Source: Streptomyces sp. CoH27 (lineage in GTDB: Bacteria; Actinomycetota; Actinomycetes; Streptomycetales; Streptomycetaceae). From it: a stretch of DNA of 35,318 nucleotides. This document shows, in pieces, positions 9,373-17,672 of this stretch. Made by a program: the position numbers and the translations under genes. The stretch covers positions 1 to 35,318 of the forward strand of contig NZ_JAIQYY010000003.1 of assembly GCF_020181035.1 (NCBI RefSeq), given 5' to 3'. The stretch's first letter is position 1, and each line of letters starts with the position of its first letter. The notes under the pieces are model-generated. The model was given only the letters and a program-made list of their open reading frames with translations, was not told the DNA's origin and did not search any database.

Positions 9373-10080
9373 ATGAACAACTCCGTAACGAACACCGTCC
9401 GGTTGCTCGGGGCGGGCCTGCGCGCCCTCCTCGTGCTGACCCTGGTGACCGGCGTCATCTACCCGCTGGTCGTCACCGGCATCGCCCAGGCCCTGTTCAA
9501 CAACAAGGCGAACGGCTCGGAGATCAAGGCGGACGGCAAGGTCGTCGGCTCGTCCCTCATCGGGCAGTCGTACAACCTGCCGCTGAAGAAGGGCCAGGAC
9601 ACCCCGGACCCGGACCTGAAGTGGTTCCAGGGCCGTCCGGCCAACGGCCTCGGCGTCAACAGTGTCAACACGCGGTACCACCTGATCGTGTCCGGGGCCA
9701 CCAACCTGTCCGCCGACAGCGGTGCGGTGAAGGGCACGTGCCCGGACAAGCCCGCGGACAAGACGCTCTGCGCACAGGTACTCGCCGCCAGGGCCGCCGT
9801 CGTCATGGACAACTCGGTCCCCGGCTACACGGTCAAGCCGTCCGACGTCCCCGCCGACGCGGTGACCTCCTCCGGCTCCGGACTGGACCCGGCCATCTCC
9901 CCGGCCTACGCCGAACTCCAGGTCCACCGCGTCGCTGCGAAGAACGGGCTGTCCGTCGCCCAGGTGGAGAAGCTGGTCAAGGACCACACTGAGGGCCGCA
10001 CCCTCGGCTTCATCGGCGAGCCGCAGGTGAACGTCCTGGAACTCAACATCGCGCTCAAGGACCTCGTGGCGAAGAAGTGA
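9373..10080 (+). CDS. kdpC: KdpC, accessory subunit of K+-transporting ATPase
   Basis: 235 residues. One N-terminal membrane helix (LLVLTLVTGVIYPLVVTGIA, residues ~17-38) precedes an extracytoplasmic domain with the KdpC signatures GSSLIGQ, WFQGRP, SGSGLDPAISPAYAELQVHRVA and LGFIGEPQVNVLELN. KdpC is needed for assembly and raises the nucleotide affinity of KdpB. It starts 5 bases after the kdpB stop. A stretch of extra residues between RPANG and the SGSGLDP motif makes it longer than the ~190-residue E. coli protein. Confidence 0.95.
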   Translation: MNNSVTNTVRLLGAGLRALLVLTLVTGVIYPLVVTGIAQALFNNKANGSEIKADGKVVGSSLIGQSYNLPLKKGQDTPDPDLKWFQGRPANGLGVNSVNTRYHLIVSGATNLSADSGAVKGTCPDKPADKTLCAQVLAARAAVVMDNSVPGYTVKPSDVPADAVTSSGSGLDPAISPAYAELQVHRVAAKNGLSVAQVEKLVKDHTEGRTLGFIGEPQVNVLELNIALKDLVAKK

Positions 10081-10106
10081 CGGCCTTACGCGATCCACAC
10101 GGGAGT

Positions 10107-10137
10107 CGGCGGTCCGGGAGGCATCCCGGGACCGCCG
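10107..10137 (+). terminator. Hairpin between kdpC and kdpE
   Basis: CGGCGGTCCGGGA pairs with TCCCGGGACCGCCG across a short GGCA loop, with one bulged base. There is no U-run. It lies in the 133-base gap between kdpC and kdpE and could attenuate read-through from the structural genes into the regulatory genes, or protect the upstream mRNA 3' end. Confidence 0.5.
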
Positions 10138-10213
10138 GCTCCCGCAGCCGTGAAGTCGGCCGCCCCGCTTCCCGTGCCCACGGCCCGACGCATGACAGGA
10201 GAGGCACACACCC

Positions 10214-10897
10214 ATGACCAGGGTGCTCGTGGTGGAGGACGACCCGCAGCTCGTGCGGGCCCTCGTCATCAACTTGCAGGCACGTCACTACGGCGTGGAC
10301 GCCGCCCCCGACGGCGCCACGGCCCTCCGGCTCGCCGCCGCGCGCCAGCCCGACGTGGTCCTCCTCGACCTCGGCCTGCCCGACATGGACGGCGTCGACA
10401 TCATCAAGGCGCTGCGCGGCTGGAGTCGCGTACCGATCATGGTCCTGTCCGCCCGCCAGGCGTCCGACGAGAAGGTCGCCGCGCTCGACGCCGGCGCCGA
10501 CGACTACGTCACCAAGCCGTTCAGCATGGACGAGTTGCTCGCCCGCCTGCGAGCCGCCGTCCGCCGTACCGAGGACACCTCGCTCGTCCCCGAGACGACG
10601 CTGGTCGAGACGGAGCACTTCAGTATCGACCTGCTCGCCAAGAAGGTCCTGCGGGACGGGAAGGACGTCCGGCTGACGCCGACCGAATGGCACCTGCTGG
10701 AGATCCTGGTGACCAACCCCGGCCGCCTGATCACGCAGAAGCAGCTGCTCCAGGAGGTCTGGGGCGTCTCGCAGAGCAACAAGACCAACTACCTGCGGGT
10801 CTACATGGCGCAGTTGCGCAGGAAGCTGGAGACGGATCCCTCCCACCCCCGCTATCTGATCACCGAGCCCGGCATGGGCTATCGCTTCGAAGGATGA
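10214..10897 (+). CDS. kdpE: KdpE, OmpR-family response regulator
   Basis: 227 residues. The receiver domain starts with VLVVEDD, phospho-acceptor D52 lies in LLDLGLPDMDG, and the conserved lysine is in DYVTKPFSMDELLAR. The C-terminal winged-helix domain contains LTPTEWHLLEIL and ends in ITEPGMGYRFEG, as KdpE does. It is phosphorylated by KdpD and activates kdpFABC; its likely sites here are the 11-bp-spaced repeats. The start at 10214 follows an AGGAG-containing leader (near 10197), and one base separates its stop from the kdpD start. Confidence 0.95.
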   Translation: MTRVLVVEDDPQLVRALVINLQARHYGVDAAPDGATALRLAAARQPDVVLLDLGLPDMDGVDIIKALRGWSRVPIMVLSARQASDEKVAALDAGADDYVTKPFSMDELLARLRAAVRRTEDTSLVPETTLVETEHFSIDLLAKKVLRDGKDVRLTPTEWHLLEILVTNPGRLITQKQLLQEVWGVSQSNKTNYLRVYMAQLRRKLETDPSHPRYLITEPGMGYRFEG

Positions 10898-10898
10898 C

Positions 10899-13442
10899 AT
10901 GGCACGCGGCAAGCTCCGGATCTACCTCGGCGCGGCACCCGGCGTCGGCAAGACGTACGCGATGCTGTCGGAGGCACACCGCCGTATCGAGCGGGGCACC
11001 GACTGTGTCGTGGCCTTCGTCGAACACCATCACCGGCCGCGCACGGAGGTGATGCTGCACGGCCTGGAACAGGTGCCCCGCAAGGAGATCGAGTACCGGG
11101 GCGCCACCTTCGGCGAGATGGACGTCGACGCCGTGCTGCGCCGGGCGCCCGCCGTCGCCCTGGTGGACGAGCTCGCCCACACCAACGTCCCCGGCTCGCG
11201 CAATGCCAAGCGGTGGCAGGACGTGGAGGAGCTGCTCGCCGCCGGGATCGACGTGGTCTCGACTGTCAACATCCAGCACCTGGAGTCACTCGGCGATGTC
11301 GTGGAGTCGATCACGGGGGTGCGCCAGCGCGAGACCGTCCCGGACGAGGTGGTACGGCGGGCCGACCAGATCGAGCTGGTCGACATGTCGCCGGAGGCGC
11401 TGCGGCGCCGGATGGCGCACGGGAACATCTACCAGCCGGACAAGGTCGACGCGGCCCTGTCCAACTACTTCCGCCCCGGGAACCTGACCGCGCTGCGGGA
11501 GCTGGCGCTGCTGTGGGTGGCGGACCGGGTCGACGAGTACCTGACCGCCTACCGCAGCGAGCACCGGGTCTCCAAGATCTGGGGCTCCCGGGAGCGGATC
11601 GTGGTCGGCCTGACCGGCGGCCCCGAGGGGCGCACGCTGATCCGGCGGGCGGCCCGGCTCGCCGAGAAAGGCGCCGGCGGCGAGGTGCTGGCCGTCTACA
11701 TCTCCCGCAGCGACGGCCTGACCGCGGCCTCCCCGAAGGAACTGGCCGTACAGCGCACGCTGGTGGAGGATCTGGGCGGCACCTTCCACCACGTGGTCGG
11801 CGACGACATACCGGCCGCCCTGCTCGACTTCGCACGCGGCGTCAACGCCACCCAGATCGTCCTGGGCGTCTCGCGCCGACGCAGTTGGCAGTACGTCCTC
11901 GGGCCCGGGGTCGGCGCCACGGTGGCCGTGGAGTCCGGTCCGGACCTCGACGTGCACCTCATCACGCACGACGAGGCGGGCAAGGGACGGGGACTGCCGG
12001 TGGCGCGCGGCGCCCGCCTCGGACGCTCCCGGGTCATCTGGGGCTGGGCCGTGGGAGTGCTCGGCCCCGCCGTGCTCACCTGGCTCCTCACCAGTGCCGT
12101 ACCGGACGTCGGCCTCGCCAACGACATGCTGCTGTTCCTGACGCTGACGGTGGCTGCGGCCCTGCTGGGCGGCCTCTTCCCCGCGTTGGCCTCCGCGGTG
12201 GTCGGCTCCCTGGTGCTCAACTGGTACTTCACGCCGCCCGTCCACACCCTGACGATCGCCGACCCGAAGAACATCGTCGCCATCGCGATCTTCGTCGGGG
12301 TCGCCGTGTCCGTGGCCTCGGTGGTGGACCTCGCCGCCCGCCGCACCCATCAAGCCGCCCGGCTGCGCGCCGAGTCGGAGATCCTCTCCTTCCTCGCGGG
12401 CAACGTCCTGCGCGGTGAAACCACCCTGGAGGCGCTGCTGGAACGGGTGCGGGAGACCTTCGGCATGGAGTCGGTGGCCCTGCTCGAACGGACCGGCGAG
12501 ACGGGACCCTGGACCCGCGCCGGCAGCGTGGGGCCGCAGCCGGCCGAGGTTCCGGAGGACGCGGACGTCGACGTCCCCGTGGGCGACCACATGGCCCTCT
12601 CCCTGCGCGGCCGCGTCCTGCCCGCCGCCGACCGCCGCGTGCTGGCCGCGTTCGCCGCGCAGGCCGCCGTCGTCCTGGACCGCCAGCGCCTGCAGCGCGA
12701 AGCCGATCGCGCCAAGGAACTGGCCGAGGGCAACCGCATCAGGACCGCGCTGCTCGCCGCCGTCAGCCACGACCTGCGCACCCCGCTCGCAGGTATCAAG
12801 GCCGCGGTGACCTCACTCAGGTCGGACGACGTCGAGTGGTCCGAACAGGACCGGGCGGAGCTGCTGGAGGCCATCGAGGAGGGCGCCGACCGGCTCGACC
12901 ACCTCGTCGGCAACCTCCTGGACATGTCCCGCCTGCAGACCGGCACCGTCACCCCCATCATCCGCGAGAGCGACCTCGACGAGGTCGTGCCCATGGCGCT
13001 GGGCGGGGTGCCGGAGGACAGCGTGGACCTGGACATCCCCGAGACCCTGCCCATGGTGTGGGTCGACCGGGGCCTGCTGGAGCGGGCCGTCGCCAACGTC
13101 GTCGAGAACGCCGTCAAATACAGTCCGCCGGGGGAGAGGGTGCTGGTGTCCGCGAGCGCCCTGGCCGACCGGGTCGAACTGCGGGTCGTGGACCGTGGGC
13201 CCGGTGTTCCGGACGAGGCCAAGGACCGCATCTTCGAGCCCTTCCAGCGGTACGGCGACTCGCCGCGCGGTGTCGGCGTCGGCCTCGGACTCGCGGTCGC
13301 CCGCGGCTTCGCCGAGGCCGTAGGCGGCACCCTGCACGCCGAGGACACGCCCGGCGGCGGCCTCACCATGGTGCTCGCCGTGCCCACGGCCCCGGCACGG
13401 CGTCCGGAGCAGCCGGACCTGCCGGCCGGCGCTGCCCGCTGA
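10899..13442 (+). CDS. kdpD: KdpD, sensor histidine kinase of the kdp operon
   Basis: 847 residues starting one base after the kdpE stop. KdpD domain with Walker A GAAPGVGKTYAML, then VALVDELAHTNVPGS; Usp-like domain (~240-365); DUF4118 with four helices (~380-480) including LVLNWYFTPPVHTLTI; GAF-like segment; HisKA with H624 in SHDLRTPLAG; HATPase with NVVENAVKYSPPG, DRGPGVP and GVGLGLAVARG. It is the partner of the adjacent KdpE. Nearly every block matches kdpD1 (1271), so the two are paralogues that could compete for or share KdpE. The gene ends 5 bases from the converging stress-protein gene. Confidence 0.96.
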   Translation: MARGKLRIYLGAAPGVGKTYAMLSEAHRRIERGTDCVVAFVEHHHRPRTEVMLHGLEQVPRKEIEYRGATFGEMDVDAVLRRAPAVALVDELAHTNVPGSRNAKRWQDVEELLAAGIDVVSTVNIQHLESLGDVVESITGVRQRETVPDEVVRRADQIELVDMSPEALRRRMAHGNIYQPDKVDAALSNYFRPGNLTALRELALLWVADRVDEYLTAYRSEHRVSKIWGSRERIVVGLTGGPEGRTLIRRAARLAEKGAGGEVLAVYISRSDGLTAASPKELAVQRTLVEDLGGTFHHVVGDDIPAALLDFARGVNATQIVLGVSRRRSWQYVLGPGVGATVAVESGPDLDVHLITHDEAGKGRGLPVARGARLGRSRVIWGWAVGVLGPAVLTWLLTSAVPDVGLANDMLLFLTLTVAAALLGGLFPALASAVVGSLVLNWYFTPPVHTLTIADPKNIVAIAIFVGVAVSVASVVDLAARRTHQAARLRAESEILSFLAGNVLRGETTLEALLERVRETFGMESVALLERTGETGPWTRAGSVGPQPAEVPEDADVDVPVGDHMALSLRGRVLPAADRRVLAAFAAQAAVVLDRQRLQREADRAKELAEGNRIRTALLAAVSHDLRTPLAGIKAAVTSLRSDDVEWSEQDRAELLEAIEEGADRLDHLVGNLLDMSRLQTGTVTPIIRESDLDEVVPMALGGVPEDSVDLDIPETLPMVWVDRGLLERAVANVVENAVKYSPPGERVLVSASALADRVELRVVDRGPGVPDEAKDRIFEPFQRYGDSPRGVGVGLGLAVARGFAEAVGGTLHAEDTPGGGLTMVLAVPTAPARRPEQPDLPAGAAR

Positions 13443-13447
13443 GGAGA

Positions 13448-14014
13448 TCAGGCGCCGGGCGGCACGGACCCGAACTCCCGCTGAAGACGCTCCATGTCCA
13501 GCGGCAGCCGCAAGGCATTCCTCCGGTGCACGGCTGCCAGAGCTGCCTGCAGGGGCGACGGCGGCACCGCGAGCACGGGGCACGCGGCGTGGGCGAGACA
13601 GTAGCGGCTGACCGAGGGCCACAGCGCACGGTGCAGTCGGCCCCGACCGCCTGCGCCGACCACGAGGATGTCGTCCTCCCGGTCGGCTGTCCGCACCAGA
13701 GCCGGCCCGGGTGCGCCTCGTACGACGAGCGCGTGTCCGGGCAGCCCGGTGTCCGTGCTGCCGAACACGTCGCACAGCGCCTTGAGCAACCGCTCCCGCG
13801 CCAGCCGGTCCCACTCCTCGACCATGACGGCCGCGGCCGGGAACCTGCGGGCGGCAGGATCCCCGCCGGGCGGCTCCCAGGCCAGCACCGGCCAGAGCTC
13901 CGCCCCTCGCCGCCCGGCCTCGTCGGCCGCCCGGCTCATAGCGGTGAGACTGCCCGGCGAGCCGCTCACTCCCACCACGAAACGAGTTGCTGAGGACGGA
14001 CGGGACTCGGACAT
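13448..14014 (-). CDS. Universal stress protein (UspA family), single domain
   Basis: About 188 residues if started at ATG 14014 (MSESRPSSATRFVVGVSG...). The Usp fold is clear: first strand RFVVGVSGSPGSL, then PVLAWEPPGG, and the nucleotide-binding signature VGAGGRGRLHRALW...CPVLAVPP (G-2x-G-9x-S type). The frame extends upstream to an ATG at 14083 preceded by AGAGG at short spacing, so a 211-residue form is possible. It converges on kdpD with a 5-base gap. Usp proteins bind ATP or other nucleotides and respond to stress. KdpD carries a Usp-like domain too, so a link to K+ or turgor stress is plausible but unproven. Confidence 0.85.
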   Translation of the reverse strand: MSESRPSSATRFVVGVSGSPGSLTAMSRAADEAGRRGAELWPVLAWEPPGGDPAARRFPAAAVMVEEWDRLARERLLKALCDVFGSTDTGLPGHALVVRGAPGPALVRTADREDDILVVGAGGRGRLHRALWPSVSRYCLAHAACPVLAVPPSPLQAALAAVHRRNALRLPLDMERLQREFGSVPPGA

Positions 14015-14331
14015 CGATTTCACCGTTCTGCACACGCCGGCAGCGGCTTCCGGACCGGCGATTCTTCTCGGAGCCGCTTCCATCTCACCTCTGCCCGAGG
14101 CTTTCGAACAGTCCGCACGCCCGTTTTTGGCACCCTTCTGACGTCCCTTTCCACGTCCTCTCGCCAGGGCGTCAGCGTCGCGTCAAGGTCGTCCCCCTCA
14201 CCATCAGCATCCCGTCAGGGCACGTCCGGAACCCGGGAACACCGGGCATACCGTCGAGGGCGAGCCCCGGTCCGCCTCCCCGCGTCCGGGGCACCCAGAT
14301 CCCACGCTCCCTGCCCTTCGGGAGGCACCCC
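14015..14331. other. Divergent intergenic region, stress protein / SAV_915
   Basis: About 317 bases between the minus-strand usp and the plus-strand SAV_915 gene. It holds the tandem element at 14171-14186 and a further CGTCAGGG at 14213, which is 32 bp after the second half site, the same offset as in the kdpF promoter. The alternative upstream start of usp (14083) also lies here. No further gene is visible. Confidence 0.5.
14171..14186. promoter_or_regulatory. Tandem half-site element (GTCAG-N6-GTCAA)
   Basis: GTCAG at 14171 and GTCAA at 14182, period 11 bp. It resembles the elements before kdpF and kdpD1 and suggests that the SAV_915/lysA pair, the stress protein, or both belong to the same regulon. 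Confidence 0.5.
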
Positions 14332-14658
14332 ATGGCAGAACTCCGCTACGGCGAAGACCCCGAGCCCTCCGATCCGTCCCCGGCCGGACCCCTGTACGTC
14401 CCGGTCCGGCCGGGCCCCTCCGGCTGTGCGGCCCGGCTCTTCCGCACCCCGCTCGGCGACCGCACGGCCGTCGGCTTCACCTCCGCACTCCGGCTGACCG
14501 CCACGCTCGGACCCGACCAGGCGTGGATCCGTCTCGCCGAGCCCGCACTGCGGGCGCTGGCAGCCCCGCTCGGTGTCACCACCGTCACGGTGGACCCGCA
14601 GTTCACCGCCCCGGCTCCCAGGCCGATGCCTGCGCCGGCACCCGCGTTCGCCGCCTGA
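14332..14658 (+). CDS. SAV_915-family protein
   Basis: 108 residues from ATG 14332 with GGGAGG upstream. The sequence (MAELRYGEDPEPSDPSPAG..., VPVRPGPSGCAARLFRTPLG, RTAVGFTSALRLTATLG, WIRLAEPALRALAAPLGV) matches the actinobacterial SAV_915 family of unknown function. It ends in a Pro/Ala-rich tail. It lies 14 bases before lysA in an apparent two-gene operon. The SseB-like flavour (a short domain with FTS...L) suggests a protein-interaction role, but this is only a guess. Confidence 0.8.
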   Translation: MAELRYGEDPEPSDPSPAGPLYVPVRPGPSGCAARLFRTPLGDRTAVGFTSALRLTATLGPDQAWIRLAEPALRALAAPLGVTTVTVDPQFTAPAPRPMPAPAPAFAA

Positions 14659-14672
14659 AAGGGGAGGCCACG

Positions 14673-16001
14673 ATGACCACGGTTCACGAACCCATCACTG
14701 CCGCCGCTGAGTTGGCAGTATGGCCCGCCTCCACCACCGAGCCCCGCCCGGGCGACCTCGCCGTGGGCGGCGTGCCGCTCGCCGAGGCCGCCGAGCGCTT
14801 CGGCACCCCCGTCTACCTCCTGGACGAGGCCGAGGTCCGTGACCGCTGCCGCACCTACCGGGACGCCTTCCCCGACGCCGACATCGTGTACGCGGCCAAG
14901 GCGTTCCTGTGCCGGGCCATGGCCCACTGGACGGCCGAGGAGGGGCTCGGCCTCGACGTCTGCTCCGCCGGTGAACTCGAACTCGCTGTCACCACCGGAT
15001 TTCCGGCCGAGCGGATCGTGCTGCACGGCAACGCCAAGTCCCCGCGCGACCTGGACACCGCGCTGCGCCTCGGCGTCGGACGGATCGTCATCGACAGCCC
15101 CTCTGAGATCGCGAGGCTGGCGGCGGCCGCCGGGCCGGACGGGCACCAGAAGGTGATGGTGCGTGTGGTGCCCGGGATCGGCGCCGGCGGACACGAGAAG
15201 ATCCGCACCGGCACGGACGACCAGAAGTTCGGCCTGTCGATCGCGGACGGCCATGCCCAGCACGCCATCGCCCGCATCCTCGACCAGCCCCAGCTCGAAC
15301 TCACCGGCCTGCACTGCCACCTGGGCTCCCAGATCACGAGTGTCAAGCCGTACCTCGTAGCCGTGCGCCGCCTGGTCGGGCTGATGGCCCGCCTGCACGA
15401 GCAGCACGGACTGGTCCTGCCCGAACTCGACCTCGGCGGTGGCCACGGCATCGCCTACCGCCCCGGTGAGCCGGCCCTGGACCTGACGGCGCTGGCCCGC
15501 AAGGTCCGCGCGGAGCTCGCCGACGCCTGCACGACGGCCGGGCTGCCCGTTCCCCGGCTGATCATCGAGCCGGGCCGGGCCATCGCGGGCCCCGCCGGGA
15601 TCGCCGTGTACCGCGTCCTGTCCGTGAAGCACACGGGGGAGCACGTGTTCGTGGCCGTGGACGGCGGCATGAGCGACAACCCGCGCCCGGCCCTGTACGG
15701 CGTCCGGTACACGCCCCGCCTGATCGGCCGGCACAGCACGGCGGACCGCGCCCGGGTCACCGTGGTCGGCCGGCACTGCGAGGCGGGTGACATCCTGGCC
15801 GCCGACGCGGATCTCCCCGCCGACGTACGCCCCGGAGACCTGCTCGCCATCCCCGTGGCCGGCGCCTACCACCTGTCCATGGCCTCCGGCTACAACCTGG
15901 TCGGCCGCCCGCCGGTGGTCGCCGTGCGCGACGGATCCGCCCGCCTCCTCGTACGCCGCGAGTCCCTGGAGGACATCCGCAGCCGTGACGTGGGCCTGTA
16001 G
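14673..16001 (+). CDS. lysA: Diaminopimelate decarboxylase paralogue (PLP, fold III)
   Basis: 442 residues, ATG 14673 with GGGGAGG upstream. Fold-III PLP decarboxylase: lysine K76 in VYAAKAFLCRAMA, LDVCSAGELELA, LHGNAKSP, GLHCHLGSQI, glycine-rich phosphate site LGGGHGIAY, EPGRAIAGPAG, C-E-AGD (RHCEAGDILA) and the C-terminal Y in VAGAYHLSMASGYN. The family reaction is meso-diaminopimelate to L-lysine plus CO2, the last step of lysine synthesis. From memory, the main Streptomyces LysA has a longer, different N-terminus, so this may be a second copy; a different amino-acid substrate is possible. It is co-transcribed with the SAV_915 gene behind a Kdp-like element. Confidence 0.88.
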   Translation: MTTVHEPITAAAELAVWPASTTEPRPGDLAVGGVPLAEAAERFGTPVYLLDEAEVRDRCRTYRDAFPDADIVYAAKAFLCRAMAHWTAEEGLGLDVCSAGELELAVTTGFPAERIVLHGNAKSPRDLDTALRLGVGRIVIDSPSEIARLAAAAGPDGHQKVMVRVVPGIGAGGHEKIRTGTDDQKFGLSIADGHAQHAIARILDQPQLELTGLHCHLGSQITSVKPYLVAVRRLVGLMARLHEQHGLVLPELDLGGGHGIAYRPGEPALDLTALARKVRAELADACTTAGLPVPRLIIEPGRAIAGPAGIAVYRVLSVKHTGEHVFVAVDGGMSDNPRPALYGVRYTPRLIGRHSTADRARVTVVGRHCEAGDILAADADLPADVRPGDLLAIPVAGAYHLSMASGYNLVGRPPVVAVRDGSARLLVRRESLEDIRSRDVGL

Positions 16002-16013
16002 CCCCGGATGACT

Positions 16014-16060
16014 CCCGGGCGGGTCGGTCTTCCGTCACCATGCCGACCGCCCCGCCCGGG
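16014..16060. terminator. Bidirectional hairpin terminator after lysA
   Basis: CCCGGGCGGGTCGG pairs with CCGACC(GCC)CCGCCCGGG, a long GC stem with a 3-base bulge and a 15-base loop. It lies between the convergent lysA gene and the end of the aromatic operon and could stop transcription from both sides. Confidence 0.7.
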
Positions 16061-16239
16061 CCATGCAGGGAAGCGCACGCCTGCCTCCCGGTGCACACTG
16101 ACCGGAACGCACGACCGGGCCCTGCTGAGGTCCCGATGGTGTTCGGCCTGGTACGTCGCGAGCTGCACCCGGGCGGCGGCCTCGCGCGGTACGTCCGGCC
16201 TGGCATGGCAGCGGCATGAGGATCTCGGCGCAGAACGCA

Positions 16240-16890
16240 TCAGCATGCCACCCGGAGAGCGTCATGGCGTACCGGCGCGTCCGTGTGGGCCGTGATGTCC
16301 TCCACGGTGATGCCGGGGGCGGTCTCCACCAGGGCGAGGCCGTCGTCGGTGACGTCGAGGACGCCCAGGTCGGTGATGATGCGGTGGACGCACTGCTCGC
16401 CGGTGAGCGGCAGGGTGCAGTCCCTGAGGATCTTCGGGGAGCCGTCCTTGGCGGTGTGTTCCATGAGGACGATGACGCGGCGGGCGCCGTGGACGAGGTC
16501 CATGGCGCCGCCCATGCCCTTGACCATTTTGCCGGGGATCATCCAGTTGGCCAGGTCGCCTCGTTCGGAGACCTGCATGGCGCCGAGCACCGCGGTGTCG
16601 ATGTGCCCGCCGCGGATCATGCCGAAGGACAGGGCCGAGTCGAAGAAGGCGGCCCCGGGCAGGACGGTGACCGTCTCCTTGCCGGCGTTGATCAGGTCGG
16701 GGTCGACCTCGTCCTCGGTGGGGTAGGGGCCGGTGCCGAGGATGCCGTTCTCGGAGTGCAGGACGACGTGCACGCCGGGCGGGAGGTGGCCGGGGATGAG
16801 GGTGGGCAGGCCGATGCCGAGGTTGACGTAGGAGCCGTCGGTGAGTTCGGCGGCGGCGCGGGCGGCCATCTGGTCGCGGGTCCAGGCCAT
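16240..16890 (-). CDS. 3-oxoacid CoA-transferase subunit B
   Basis: 216 residues. CoA-transferase family I beta subunit: [13 protein letters not shown] at the N-terminus, [10 protein letters not shown], the catalytic glutamate in [28 protein letters not shown], the NWMIPGK(M)[11 protein letters not shown] block and [17 protein letters not shown]. It moves CoA from succinyl-CoA or acetyl-CoA to a 3-oxoacid. The start ATG overlaps the stop of subunit A by one base. It resembles PcaJ/ScoB, but neither the beta-ketoadipate pathway nor ketone-body use is indicated specifically. It is the last gene of the operon. Confidence 0.93.
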   Translation of the reverse strand: MAWTRDQMAARAAAELTDGSYVNLGIGLPTLIPGHLPPGVHVVLHSENGILGTGPYPTEDEVDPDLINAGKETVTVLPGAAFFDSALSFGMIRGGHIDTAVLGAMQVSERGDLANWMIPGKMVKGMGGAMDLVHGARRVIVLMEHTAKDGSPKILRDCTLPLTGEQCVHRIITDLGVLDVTDDGLALVETAPGITVEDITAHTDAPVRHDALRVAC

Positions 16891-17672
16891 CAGGAACGTA
16901 CCGTCCTCTTCTCCATCTTCTTGTCGGCGGCTTCGTCGGCGTTCAGCGCCACGACCCGCTGCACGTAGATGCCGGGCAGGTGGACGGAGTCGGGGTCGAG
17001 TTCGCCCGGCTCGACCAGTTCCTCGACCTCGGCGATGGTCACCTTGCCCGCCATGGCGGCCAGAGGGTTGAAGTTGGCGGCGGCCTTGCGGAAGACGAGG
17101 TTGCCGTGCCGGTCGCCGCGCCAGGCCCGTACGAGGGCGAAGTCGGTGGTGATGCCGTGCTCCAGGACATGGGGGCGGCCGTGGAAGTTCCGGGTCTCCT
17201 TGGGCGGCGAGGCGAGCGCGACCGAGCTTCCCCCAGCCTCCGGCCGGGAGGTCCCCCCAGGCGCGTACCGCCAGGGCAGCCCGCCCTGCGCCACCTGGGT
17301 GCCCACACCGGCCGGTGTGTAGAAGGCGGGGATGCCGGCGCCGCCCGCGCGCAGGCGTTCGGCGAGGGTGCCCTGCGGGACCAGTTCCACCTCCAGTTCC
17401 CCGGCCAGGTACTGGCGGGCGAACTCCTTGTTCTCGCCGACGTAGGAGCCGGTGACGCGGGCGATGCGGCCGGCGGCCAGCAGGACTCCCAGGCCGCGGC
17501 CGTCCACGCCGCAGTTGTTGGAGACGACCTCCAGGCCCTGCGCGCCCTGCTGGTACAGGGCGCGGATGAGGGCTTCCGGTACGCCGCTGAGGCCGAAGCC
17601 GCCGACGGCGAGTGACGCGCCGTCGGGGATGTCGGCGACCGCCTCGGCGGCGCTGTCGCGGACCTTGTTCAC
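16890..17672 (-). CDS. 3-oxoacid CoA-transferase subunit A with an in-frame insert
   Basis: 260 residues from a GTG at 17672 that overlaps the SDR stop (GTGA) and follows AAAGGAAA. Family I alpha subunit: [86 protein letters not shown] and [12 protein letters not shown]. Between LPWRY and [10 protein letters not shown] there are about a dozen extra residues ([14 protein letters not shown]) encoded by a palindromic mini-repeat. An upstream ATG at 17696 would lie inside the preceding gene and is not preferred. It forms a heterodimer or heterotetramer with subunit B. Confidence 0.92.
   Translation of the reverse strand: MNKVRDSAAEAVADIPDGASLAVGGFGLSGVPEALIRALYQQGAQGLEVVSNNCGVDGRGLGVLLAAGRIARVTGSYVGENKEFARQYLAGELEVELVPQGTLAERLRAGGAGIPAFYTPAGVGTQVAQGGLPWRYAPGGTSRPEAGGSSVALASPPKETRNFHGRPHVLEHGITTDFALVRAWRGDRHGNLVFRKAAANFNPLAAMAGKVTIAEVEELVEPGELDPDSVHLPGIYVQRVVALNADEAADKKMEKRTVRS
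17224..17263. repeat. GC-rich palindromic mini-repeat inserted in the CoA-transferase gene
   Basis: On the minus strand the block runs CTGGGGGGACCTCC, then CGGCCGGAGG, then CTGGGGGAAGCTCGG: a near-palindromic core (CCTCCCGGCCGGAGG) between two CTGGGGG repeats. This kind of sequence is scattered through Streptomyces chromosomes, usually in intergenic DNA. Here it lies in frame within a coding sequence at a surface-loop position. Confidence 0.6.
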
